Below, piece after piece: positions 1-9,350 of a stretch of 64,000 nt of DNA (position 1 is the stretch's first letter; every line of letters begins with the position of its first letter). Made by a program: the position numbers and the translations under genes. The notes below the pieces were generated by a model that had not been told where the DNA came from, did not search any database, and saw only the letters and a list, made by a program, of their open reading frames with translations. This DNA comes from Vreelandella sulfidaeris (GTDB lineage: Bacteria; Pseudomonadota; Gammaproteobacteria; Pseudomonadales; Halomonadaceae). The stretch lies in NCBI GenBank assembly GCA_007182875.1, contig AP019514.1:3038001-3102000 (forward strand), in the 5' to 3' direction.

Positions 1-1
1 C

Positions 2-761
2 AAGGCTGCACAAAAATTGCCGGATGGGCGTGCCCGTATGGCACTGGCATTTGCGCTGGGAGAATGGCCAGTTTGGACGGCTGGCGGTGACGAACAGCAT
101 CCGTATCTAGAAGACCCGAAGGCGCTGCAAGAGGCGATGTACAACACGCTGCTGCTCATATCGTGGAGCCCTGGTGGCGCTGCCCGGACGATGTTCGAGA
201 ATTCCGCGCAGGGTCAACAATTGTCTTGGAACGAGAATATCGATTATGCGGCGTATTTCGAGAACGTAAACCCTGCCGTCAAGAATGCCGTCGAGGTGCT
301 CTATCAAGTGGCGGGGTTGGGACCTCAGGCGGATATTCAAAGGATCAACGAGGCGTCCGGCGTCCTAGCGTCTACTCATGCGCTCGAATATTGGGGCGCT
401 GCCGGCCGCAACGTCGTAGGAGATCCTGAGATTCCTGTGTTTCGATTGCATGGGCTTGGCGATCACCAGATCCCCTACACGCTCATGCCCGGTTATGAGG
501 ATCTGGCAGCCAAAAACGGAAAAGAGGACTTGCTTCGTACAGCATTGCACTGGATAGGCCATCAATCCCGCCGAAAGTACCTTGGCGGTCGGAGTTATGA
601 ACCAACGGTTTGATACCGGGGAATGGCCAAGTACGGAACCGCAAGATCTCAACGAGATGGCGTCCTCCTTGGATATCGAAGGAACGGCACACTTCATGCC
701 CGTGGGCGATTATGACATAGCGTATTTCAATCGAGGCTGGGTCCCCGGCAAAGAAGAGTAG
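2..761 (+). pseudogene. alpha/beta hydrolase, 3' part, frame-broken
   Basis: The reading frame is open at the left window edge and runs to a stop at 613. A second frame then continues from about 558 to a stop at 761 (ending GWVPGKEE). The two halves read as one alpha/beta-hydrolase C-terminus. The first half carries a conserved acid region (RLHGLGDHQIPY) and what looks like the catalytic histidine (HWIGH). The second carries the TGEWP and FNRGWVP tail typical of secreted or periplasmic hydrolases of this type. A single-base indel just after the GH dipeptide (about 557-563) explains the break. The substrate cannot be told. Whether it is a true pseudogene or an indel error is open, since similar indels occur all over the window. 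Confidence 0.6.
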
Positions 762-1018
762 GATCAACGAAATACGCGCGCGCAGGGCGTTACCGTTGCA
801 GCGCGCTTCCTGGCCATGTCTCAGCCAGATTGGATGGAACGTGTCGATGCTCACGGTTTTGCCCTGCCCCGATAGATGCCCCCGTTCTGAGGTCAGTCTG
901 TTTCGATAGAGGAGATGGACGATGCGACGACGAGATATTCATCCTGGGTCGAAACCTTGATCTTCGTGAACATGTCCGCTTCCCTTCTATTGCGACCAGA
1001 ATGGCCGAGATTACTCAT

Positions 1019-1445
1019 TCAGCATGGCCGCCGGCGTGCTGGATGCAGATCAACCATGATGGTGCCGTAACGTTTTGCTCGTTGCCAACTCCAGTCGTCG
1101 ATGTCAACGACCCGAATCGTGGAGTTGCTGTGAGCGACCGACCCTAGTTGTATGGCGCGCATAAGTTGAAGCAACCGTCGGCAGCCAATCGGTGAACGTT
1201 TGCCATACACATCTCTAATGTGCGCTTTGCCAGCGGCTCAGCAGGAACTTAACCGTCACAACCGGCTGATCCTGAAGACTCCAGTTGGACCAGCCGTGCC
1301 GTCTTCGTCTTCGCCGTCCGCAATCGGAGCAAATGCCGACTGTTGATCCGGCAGCGGAAACAACCGAACTCTGTCATCATCAGTGAGTTCGACACCCAGA
1401 ATTTTGACCCCTAGGCCGGGCGACCCTTTCGATTTCCTTTGCATG
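1019..1445 (-). pseudogene. ISL3-family transposase relic
   Basis: Reading the minus strand across two frames gives pieces of an ISL3-type transposase. There is an N-terminal GLGVKILGVELTDD-like start and a zinc-ribbon piece (CSDCGRR). This is followed by LQDQPV, WQTFTDWLP and a STYARHTTRV-like stretch. A downstream block reads RVVDIDDWSWQRAKRYGTI, matching the first catalytic Asp region (family form: VGVDDWAWRKGHRYGTI). Between the ARRTRRV-like block and the VVDIDDW block most of the normal spacer is missing, and in-frame stops occur. The rest of the DDE domain is gone. This is therefore a deleted, inactive relic, not merely an indel-broken gene. Confidence 0.7.
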
Positions 1446-1799
1446 CTCGCCCCTAGGAATAGCGTCGCTAGCAGCGGATGAACCACAGAAATTGAGGAAG
1501 AACCCAATTAACTGCCTAGCGACACGTAGTGAGGCGCACCGACGGGAGCGGACGACATGCCGCTCTCAGCGGACCCCGGAAGCGGCGGGAACGCGCGATG
1601 GCAGATGATTCAGCGACGAGCTCATCAGACGCCAGCCCCGTACTTCGAGCTACGAAGACCCTGTGCTGCGCTCCTCCGACACGATGCTGCCCGAGGCCGG
1701 GCGAAGGTTTCCGGCTGTTGGTCGGTCATCGTTGACCTAAGAAATTTCCGTCCGGCAGTGGCAGCGGCGCTAAAGGATTCCCGTCGAAGTGAGCGTCGA

Positions 1800-2478
1800 T
1801 TGGAGTGTTGACAGTGCAGCTACATGGCTAACCCAGTCGAGCCTGCACCGCCTCTATTAGCACCAAGGCATCAGCCAATTGCCAAAGGGTACCGGGTAGA
1901 AGCGCGAGAAGAAGTCATTCAAGCGCTACCGATCGGTTACCTGCATATCGATATCAGCGAGATTCACACCGGCGAGGGCAAGGCCTATCTGTTTGTCGCG
2001 GTGAACCGAACGTTCAAGTTCGTTCATGCCCAGTTGTACCGGTAGATGACCCGACAGATCGCGCCGAATTTCTCGAAGATACACTGAAAGCCCTACCTTA
2101 CCGCGCCCACACCGTGCTGACGTATAACGGCGTGCAGTTTGCGAAGAAGGCGGGAACCAAGACCTACAAGCCGCATATCTTCGATGTGGTCTGTCATCGT
2201 TACGGGTTGGCTAACGAAGCCCTCCATCCCTGGACCAATGGGCAGGTCAAGCGGATGAATCGAACCATCAAGGAGGTGACCACGCGGGCGTTTCACTGCA
2301 CCTCGCTGGAGCAGTGACAGTCTCACCTGAAGAACTATCTATGGGCCTACAACAGTGCTCGGCCACTCCGGGCGCTCAAGGGCAAAACACCGATTGAATT
2401 TATCCTTGAGAAATGGCAAAAGAGATCGAGAGGTTTTATGGTGATCCGAATCCCCACTTCACGGGACCAAACAGCTAG
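1800..2478 (+). pseudogene. IS481-family transposase relic
   Basis: Three frames together give an rve-type integrase core. They read LTQSSLHRLY then QGISQLP, then YLHIDISEIHTGEGKAYLF (first catalytic Asp), then the HTVLTYNGVQF block, WTNGQVKRMNRTIKE (Glu region replaced in part), NYLWAYNSARPL and FYGDPNPHFTGPN, ending at 2478. The canonical second catalytic Asp of the TDNG motif reads Tyr (TYNG), and several in-frame stops are present, so the copy is dead. The N-terminal helix-turn-helix half (about 1530-1800) is too degraded to follow. Its 3' end touches the MobA relic that follows, so the insertion sequence has lost its right end or overlaps it. Confidence 0.78.
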
Positions 2479-2905
2479 AGAGGCTCGACCCGAAACACGA
2501 GGGGAAAATACGAGACCATACCTGCCCGCTATGTGGTTGGGGTGCGACTAGGCACCCAGCGTAGTCAGGAAATCCCCGGGGCGCTTACTGATGGAGATTC
2601 AGCTAACTAGGGCTAGGGCGTGTTGGATGTGCTGGTTGTAATTGATTTCCCCGCAATACGCCTGAAAATCGGTCATCCATTTCGCTAACAAAGGAAATAT
2701 CTTGCTGGTACCATGGATGGCTATCTGAATCGCCTTTGCACTGAATCCGAAAATTGAAGAAAAACGAACGCGTCGCCAGCCGCAATATTACCTCCGACTA
2801 GCTGGTTTGCGCATCGTATCTTGCATCCTACATTGTGGATGTGAAAGAGATCGACTGGTAATCAGTATACATGATCGGGCAGCGCCTCTGCGATAATTAT
2901 GTCCC
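2472..2905 (+). pseudogene. Decayed second copy of the MobA-type FAD monooxygenase (internal fragment)
   Basis: This stretch aligns base for base, with scattered substitutions and about 10 nt net deletion, to bases about 13470-13895 of the mobA-like gene. Shared translated blocks include ARYVVG, GDSAN followed by a stop where mobA has QAW, GVLDVL (mobA GVMDVL), a DFP-IR block, DGYLNRL (mobA GGYLTRL), ASPAAI (mobA ASRNI, frame-shifted), HRILHP (mobA QRILHP) and GQRLC-like sequence. Several stops and frame changes make it non-functional. Both ends of the gene are missing. The left end runs straight into the IS481 relic, and similarity stops near 2905. Base differences are spread over all codon positions, as in old decay. 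Confidence 0.85.
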
Positions 2906-3053
2906 AATATGTTAAACTTAATTAGCGCATTTGTTAGTGCCCAACCCACTTCAAAAAATAAATATTAATTTTATTTCACTAACGAAGAATGCCTTCACAC
3001 CTATGCTAGGCCAAGCTACATGACGACAAGATAGCACTCCTTACCCCAGCATT

Positions 3054-4266
3054 TTACGAACAAACGGAGCTTACCGCTTGTAAATTTATTGGGAGGGCTT
3101 CAATGCGCACCAGCCAAGCCACAAAAACTAACAACAAAAATCCGATTAAATAAAACCCCCAAGTGATACCAAACATATTGATCGCCGCACCCAGACCAAC
3201 GGGGATGACTACGCCTGCGAGCCGGTTGGCAGTGGAGCGCAACCCCACCGCCAACCCTTGAGTATCGCTGCTCGCTGCCTCTGAAAGCAAGGGAGAGTAG
3301 CAAAGGCATCGATAGCCCCATCCCGGCCCCGTGTAAAATGGCCAAGACTAACAATAGCGTAAAACTAGAAAATGCAGGGGTCACAGCGATAGATAAGATC
3401 GCAAGCGCGACTCCGCTAACTAAAACATGTTCTTGCGAGCCAATCAGTCGAACCACGGAAGCACTGAGCATAGTGAACCCTCCTGAGCAAAGCCCAGCGA
3501 TCCCAACAAGGATGCCAATTTGTATTTTTCCTTGTCCCACGAAATCTAGAGCGACCACGTAGAAAGATGCCTGTACTGTGTACGCAGCGATCCGAATGAA
3601 AGTTGTATAGAGCACAAAGGCAACCTGACGATCGCGCATGGTTTTCAAAGCAGTTAAATGTGTTGTAAGCACTGATCGCGATCCGTAATCAACATGTGTA
3701 TTAGCGCCTTGAAAGCTGCTGCCACAGCTAACGACTAAAAGCGTCAGTGCCGCGCCCCAGGCGGCGACCACTCCAAATGCAGCCCATGGCCCACTGAGCC
3801 CCAGGCCAGGCCGAGCAAAAACGGGCCGCATAAATTGCCCATGCTAGCGGCGAAGCTAAAGCGACTTGCATATAAAGGATCACCCTTCGCAACCTGCCCC
3901 AGAACAGTCTGTGCACACATCCACACGAAAGCCGTTACCACTCCGCCGAACAATTCCAGTAAGATCAGTGCTGATGTAAACGGTAGCACCGGATAAAGTA
4001 GTGGTATGAACATTGATAGGACAGCAAGCACCTGTAGAGTGCGTCGTACGCCCCACTGGTCGAGTAAATTTCCACCGTAAATTGATAACAAAAGCGGCAG
4101 GAAGGAGCGTGCAGAAAGAATGACCCCCAAGTGTGAGGGGGGCAATACCGAGCGATACACCCCACAAGGGTACTGCGAGGCCCATCATGAGCATGGGACT
4201 CAAAGAGAAAAAGCTCAAGGCGTAGAGTGTCCAGCCATGACATTTTTTTTTGCTTGTTTTTGCCAC
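3054..4266 (-). CDS. MFS transporter (frame-broken)
   Basis: Four minus-strand frame segments join into one roughly 400-residue major facilitator protein. They begin MAKTSKKKCHGWTLYALSFF and end INLQAVSSVCS. Long hydrophobic helices are obvious, as are a loop resembling MFS motif A (YGGNLLDQWGVRRT) and a second-half NRLAGVVIPVGLG segment like sugar or aromatic-acid permeases. The frame breaks lie near 4130 (one extra G in a G run), near 3815 (one G too few) and near 3300. No substitution-derived stop was seen, so the breaks may be sequencing indels. The substrate is unknown. It stands alone between a monooxygenase relic and the TRAP genes, so an aromatic-acid or efflux role is only guesswork. 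Confidence 0.7.
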
Positions 4267-4604
4267 AGCCCCTCCCTCTATTAATTATGTGCATTAAGGA
4301 TACTTAATCACCCTCCCACACTTCGGTTTAATGCGGTGATGATGGCTATCAAGGCATTTAAAGTGTGTCATAAACGCTGCGTGTCGAGATCTAGCAACCT
4401 GTAAAAACCAAAAAACAAACAGCACTTACACCTAGCAATTATCCGAACAAAACCCCCTACTACTCTTAAAGCCCTGCCCCGCTGAACCAAGAACGCATTT
4501 AACATGGATAGTAAGGCCACACGCCTAGCTGGGCTATTGGTCACTAAATAGACCCAGCGGCATTTATTGGCTTTAGGGAAGTGGTCATTAAGGTTAAAAT
4601 GAAA
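4267..4604. other. Intergenic, no gene seen
   Basis: There are 338 bases between the start of the MFS gene and the end of the TRAP permease, both on the minus strand. I see no convincing ORF, tRNA or strong hairpin. The sequence should hold the promoter of the MFS gene, but no clear -35/-10 pair stands out. Confidence 0.5.
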
Positions 4605-6528
4605 CTAAATTCTGGGAATATCGATTGTCTTAGTACGTATAAACGCACTACAAATCACGCAGAAACCGAAAACAGCTAGTCCCACTATGTCGGTATAGAA
4701 GCCGCCTGAAAATAGGTCTGTTGGAATGAGCAGTAGGAATCCTCCTATGATCAGCAAGAACCGGAACCATGCTCCTACCATACGACCCATGTAGCCGACA
4801 ATTCCCGCAGTAACCATGTAAATACCCATTATTGCCGAGCCTAGCGCCCAAGTCACTTGCATAGGACTGCCCTCTAGGATTAGCGATGGGGCAAACAGAA
4901 AGAGGAAAGGCACGACATAGGCTGGCCATGCCAGACGCATTGCAGCAATGCTCGTGCTCCACGCACCAGCCCCAGCAATATTGGCAGCCGCAAAGGACGC
5001 TAATGCCACTGGCGGTGTCACCATTGAAAGAAGACCGAAGTAAAAGACGAAGAGGTGTGCCGAGATCACTGGAATGCCTACTTCGACGAGCGCCGGTGCC
5101 ACTAGCGTAGCGAGTAAGATATATACCCTACAGTGGGCATGCCCATGCCCAACACGATGCTAATCAGTGCGGTAATGAGAGCTAGCAGGAAAACATTTTC
5201 ACCGCTTGCATTGATGATATGCAGCGTGAGATTGAAGGCGAGGCCCGAAAGATTGAGTACACCAATGATCAATCCAGCTGCTGCGCACACAATGACGAGT
5301 CCGCTCGCGGCGGCCCCCGCTGAGGCAACAACGGACCAAATATCTCCAAGAGCTATGCGGCGGTCGCGGTAGCCAAAAATTAAGCTAACAGCCAGCAGAG
5401 TGAGAGCCGCCAGAACGGCTGCTCGTTCGGGGCGCATATTTAGAGCGAATAGTGTATAGAAGAGAACTACGAAAGGGATTAGAAAATGCCAGCCCTGACG
5501 CAGCGAATGCCAGCAGGAGGGGGATCTGTGAGGCTTCAACCGCACGAATGTTGCGTTTGGCCGCGTAAAAAGTCGACGTTGATGAAGATGGCGAGGTAGT
5601 ACAACAGTGCCGACGGTAGCGCTGCCATCATAACTGTCGAGTAATCGACACCGATGAAGTCAGCCATGATGAAGGCAGCAGCCCCATGACCGGTGGCACG
5701 AGCTGCCCCCCCTGTGGAGGCTACCGCCTCGACCGAGCCAGCATAGGCAGGGTTGAAGCCTGCTCGTTTCATCATCGGGATCGTTACCACACCGGTGCCT
5801 ACTACATTACCGACCGCACTGCCCGAGATCGATCCGAAAAGGCCTGAGGCAGTGACTGCAACCTTGGCTGGGCCTCCTCGAAAACGCCCCATGCCAGCCA
5901 AGGCTATGTCATTAAAAAAATCAGCCGCACCGCAACGCGCCAGGAGCTGGCCGAACAGCAGGAATGGAATAACGATGATTACCGCCACCTTTAGAGCGGT
6001 GCCAAGCATGCCATTCGCATCGATCGCGAGATAGACCACTAGTTCCGAGGGCGTAGTCTGACGGCTCTGCAGCTCCCTGGAACGAGATGCCCAAATAAAC
6101 CGTAGACTAGAAAAATTAGTACAACCGACAGGATACCAATACCGGCTGAAGCTGGCAGGTTGAGCATGAGCGCAATGAACAGAACAGCACTGGTCGCGAT
6201 CAGCCAGTCCGGAAGATAAGGTGCCTCCATCGATATTGATGGGTAAAGAGCGCGACGTAAAAGCCCACACAGAATATTACAGCGGCGCAGACAAGGTTGG
6301 CCGCCTCTAGCCAGCTGTTGCGGGCGCGCTCCGCCATGATCAGAAAGCCCGCAGAGAGGGAAAGTATGAGAACTAACACTAATAGCTGTACATCGTATAT
6401 CGACATCTCCAGTAGACGATGCACATTGCCAGCATAAGCCACCGGCAACAGTACCATTAATCCCCTAGTAGCCTCTTTGCATGCTTGATTAAAGCGGGAT
6501 CCAGGGAGTTATCTTTCGGCTTTTGCAT
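4605..6528 (-). CDS. TRAP transporter fused permease, TAXI type (DctQ-DctM fusion), frame-broken
   Basis: Segments in several frames combine into a roughly 640-residue polytopic inner-membrane protein. An N-terminal four-helix DctQ-like part (MQKPKDNS start, SIYDVQLLVLVLIL) is followed by a DctM-like part with SGSAVGNVVGTG, STGG and LGMGMPTVG motifs. The tail ends in KTIDIPRI. With its receptor just upstream it would import an organic acid using the Na+ or H+ gradient. The start at 6528 is preferred because it lies 4 nt after the receptor stop. Frame breaks sit near 6450, 6240, 6080, 5540 and 5105. At 5682-5712 two opposite indels in C runs scramble the conserved GGQLVPPVMG-like motif into GGAARATGHG and then restore the frame. 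Confidence 0.85.
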
Positions 6529-6532
6529 GACG

Positions 6533-7490
6533 CTACTCTACCAGCCCGGCTTCGGTATAGTAGCTGATCCCACCTGGGTGATAGCTCAGACCCGGATAGG
6601 TAGGTGCCATGCTAGCTGGCTCGAAGTCAGCGAAAGCCGTAAGGATGCCACGCACTTTCTCAGGATTTTCGTGGAGGAGTTTTACGATTTCATAAACAGT
6701 CTCATCAGGAACATGCTTCCCCGCGGTTAATATATAGTTATACCCCATCATTGGCGTTGGCTCATCCACGCCCACAATGCCATCGCCCGGATCGACTGTT
6801 TTTATATAGGAGGTGGGTACGAATTCCTGCATCGCCTCCTCGGCCTCGGGTGTATCGTTGACAGCAAGCCAGCGAATGCCTACGGCAGCATCTGCCTCGC
6901 GTGTTTTACCACCCTGCAAGGGAGAAAAAGGCCACATCGACGTTGCCCGCGATAAGGTCATCGACACCATTTGGTACAGATGGCACCATATGGGTTTCCA
7001 TGTCTTCAATGTACAACCCTCCAGCGGCGAGAATGCCGTCGACTTGGAACCGTAAGGTCGGCTGTGCTGTGTAGCCATAGGTGATGCTCTTACCTTCGAT
7101 GTCGGAAACTTTGTAGTGATCTGAATCCTCACGCACCATGAACCCATAGGCTGAGGGAGCTCAGAGAGGCTACGATACGAAGATTCTGTAGTGGCCTACC
7201 CTCGAACGGCTCCTGCCCTGAACTGCAGCAGAGATATCAGGGCTCGGGATCAATTGCATGTCCAGCCGACCTGCATCAATCATTGGCATCGACTGTCCCG
7301 ATCCGCCATAGGCTTGCACGCGCACGTCCATCCCTGCCTCATCAGACAGAAACTTCGCCATCCCGGCATTGGCAGCGTAGTTTTGCGAGCCTTGGGTCCC
7401 GGCACCGATACCAAGTGACTGCGCGCTAGCGCCGCTTGCCATAAAAATTGTGGTTCCAAGACAAATCGCACCCAGCATTGCATATTTCAT
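6533..7490 (-). CDS. TAXI family TRAP transporter solute-binding receptor (frame-broken)
   Basis: The product has a signal peptide (MKYAMLGAICLGTTIFMASG, then ASAQ) followed by SLGIGAGTQGSQNYAANAGMAKFL, the start expected of TAXI receptors. The middle segment (KSITYGYTAQPTLRFQVDGIL) and the C-terminal segment (WLAVNDTPEAEEAMQEFVPTS, then a YTEAGLVE end) lie in other frames. Total length is about 315 residues, normal for the family. It is the periplasmic receptor that delivers substrate to the fused permease encoded 4 nt downstream. Indels near 7150 and 6910 break the frame. Ligands of TAXI receptors are usually unknown or dicarboxylates; here the catabolic neighbours suggest an organic acid. 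Confidence 0.85.
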
Positions 7491-7570
7491 GGCGATACTC
7501 CGTTGTTTATTTTATTTTTCGGTGATGGTTAGTTTATTTTTATCGGGTTACTCGTTTCCTGTTGGCCCCC

Positions 7571-8315
7571 TTATATTCCACTGAATCCCGCTCGTGCCAC
7601 CCAATAATCCCAAGCCCGTGCGAGGGGCATAGGGCTTAGCAGCATGGCGCTTGTCTTTTCTATCTCCCCGTCGGTGAGGTAACTCAGCTCTCCTATCTGG
7701 AGTGTGTCATGTATGAGCTTGGCGTTATCCTTCAGCCCGATAGACACCATGCAGACCGCTTTAAGATTATCCGCTGCGCAGACACACCCATGCCCGCGAA
7801 GCAGAGCAACCCGATTCTCCCAAGTGCTCGTGACAGCGAATGCCCCATCTCCATTGAATCGACGAGCATATTGGTGTCGCCGAATTCGACCTGGCTGTCC
7901 CAGGTCTCAATCTCCTGCCGATCACTGACGACATGTGGAAGATCGGGCGCAGCGAGATTGCATTCATCGTGAACGGAAGAATCGAGCGAGCATGATGATG
8001 TGTCACTGCATTCACGTCCGGGCGATCCTTGTAAATCGCGCCGTGAATATGCCGCTCGGCATATGGACGTCGATGGTCATTGCCGATTAGCTCACCATCG
8101 AGTGTAAATTCCATGATGTCGCCACGCGTTACCACTTCGGGGCTCCGCGAGCGCGATATAAAATAACGCTCATGGTTCAAAGGGTTACGCACACTCACAT
8201 GCCCAAAGTCGTCTATCACGTCTTCTCGCGCCAGGATGCGATTGGCAATAACGAGGTTGGTAATGGTCGTCTCAAGAATATCTTCCTCGAAACGTGCTTT
8301 CATGTCTTCGGGCAT
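7571..8315 (-). CDS. Class II aldolase/adducin family protein (frame-broken)
   Basis: The N-terminal 130 residues read as an aldolase II domain: DDFGHVSVRNP, YFISRSRSPEVV, RPYAERHIHGAIYK and the zinc-binding THHHARSILPF. In the next frame the rest follows: ETWDSQVEFGDTNMLVDS, NRVALLRGHGCVCAADNL (third metal His), AVCMVSIGLKDNAKL and a C-terminus ARAGFSGI with a stop at 7571. Total length is about 248 residues, typical of the family. A single indel near 7925 separates the halves. The family includes fuculose-phosphate aldolases, but also aromatic-acid decarboxylases such as the PhtC type, which would fit the aromatic setting. It is the first gene of a minus-strand set with the TAXI-TRAP genes and is divergent from LysR. 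Confidence 0.82.
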
Positions 8316-8399
8316 CTGGTGGCTCCTCCGCCTTTCATAGGGATAGATAATACTTATATTCAGACTAGTTGTGTTTCGTCACGGGAACTAATATATATT

Positions 8400-8415
8400 T
8401 ATACCTTTCTGTATA
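8400..8415. promoter_or_regulatory. Candidate LysR-type operator
   Basis: A perfect inverted repeat TATAC-N6-GTATA lies in the 121-base gap between the divergent class II aldolase and LysR genes. It fits the T-N11-A layout of LysR-type binding sites. Assignment is by position and symmetry only. Confidence 0.45.
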
Positions 8416-8436
8416 CTCATCAAGGTATAGATTCTC

Positions 8437-9350
8437 ATGCGGTCAGTTGCCTCCCAGCTCACCATCCATAAGCTCGAAGTCTTCTGCATAGTCGCAGAGC
8501 TGAAGAGCGTTTCGCGGGCGGCTGAGCGTCTGAATATTGCCCAGCCTGTCGTCTCAGCGCATCTGAAATCGCTTGCGAGTAAGTTAGGAGTCTCACTGAC
8601 GGAAAGAAACGGCCGACGCATCGCACTGACCGAAGAAGGCCATCGCGTGTACAAGTGGGCTCAGGATGTCGTCATCCGCACTCAAGAGTTCGAACGCGAG
8701 ATAGCCGATACCCAGCGCGGGCTGGCCGGCAAGGCCAAAATCGGTGCCTCAATGACTCTGGGCTCTTACGTTCTTCCTGGTATTATCGCACCAATCAAAC
8801 AGCGTTATCCCCAGGGAGAGATATCAGTGCAAGTGACTGATTCGATACTGGTTCCAGATGCGGTGAGACAAGGCGAATGCGACTTTGCTTTTACCATTTT
8901 AGATCCACGCCATGATATCGCCGGTCTGGAGGTACAACGGGTGCGGGACGAACGCCTGATCCTCGTGGCATCGAACAGATCCGAGACCAAGGCGAAGAGC
9001 GTAGCGCTCGATGAACTCTCAGAACTTCCATTCGTCACAGCTCAGTTACGTACTCCTCGTCGTGATATCGAGGAGCGCTTATTAATGGAGTTTGGCGTAT
9101 CACGCAAACAGATTGTGATGGAATTTGGCCATGCCGAAGCTATAAAGCAAGCAGTGCGCGCTGGTGCGGGTGTTGCCTTCTTGTTTCAGTCTTCGGTTCG
9201 AGATGAACTTGCCTCAGGCTCACTGAGGAGACTAGAGACATTGGGTATGGAGCTACGCGTTCCGTTCTACCTGGTTTACCGAAAAATAAGAATTTGACCA
9301 AATTCCAAACCACGATGCTGGACGAAATAAGCCTCGCATTACGCGATTAA
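8437..9350 (+). CDS. LysR-family transcriptional regulator
   Basis: An N-terminal winged helix-turn-helix (LEVFCIVAELKSVSRAAERL, PVVSAHLKSLASKLG) is followed by a periplasmic-binding-like effector domain of about 200 residues, ending near LVYRK. A small indel in the A run at about 9284 splits off the last 20 residues (LTKFQTTMLDEISLALRD). Restoring it gives about 304 residues, the usual LysR size. The gene is divergent from the aldolase/TRAP set and converges on the ThDP gene, with the two stop codons overlapping (9347-9350). It probably senses an intermediate and controls one or both gene sets. The inverted repeat at 8400-8415 is a plausible site. Confidence 0.9.

Noticed and set aside
830-1147. 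105-codon plus-strand frame
   Set aside because: It overlaps the antisense ISL3 relic, has no recognisable protein pattern and no ribosome-binding site.
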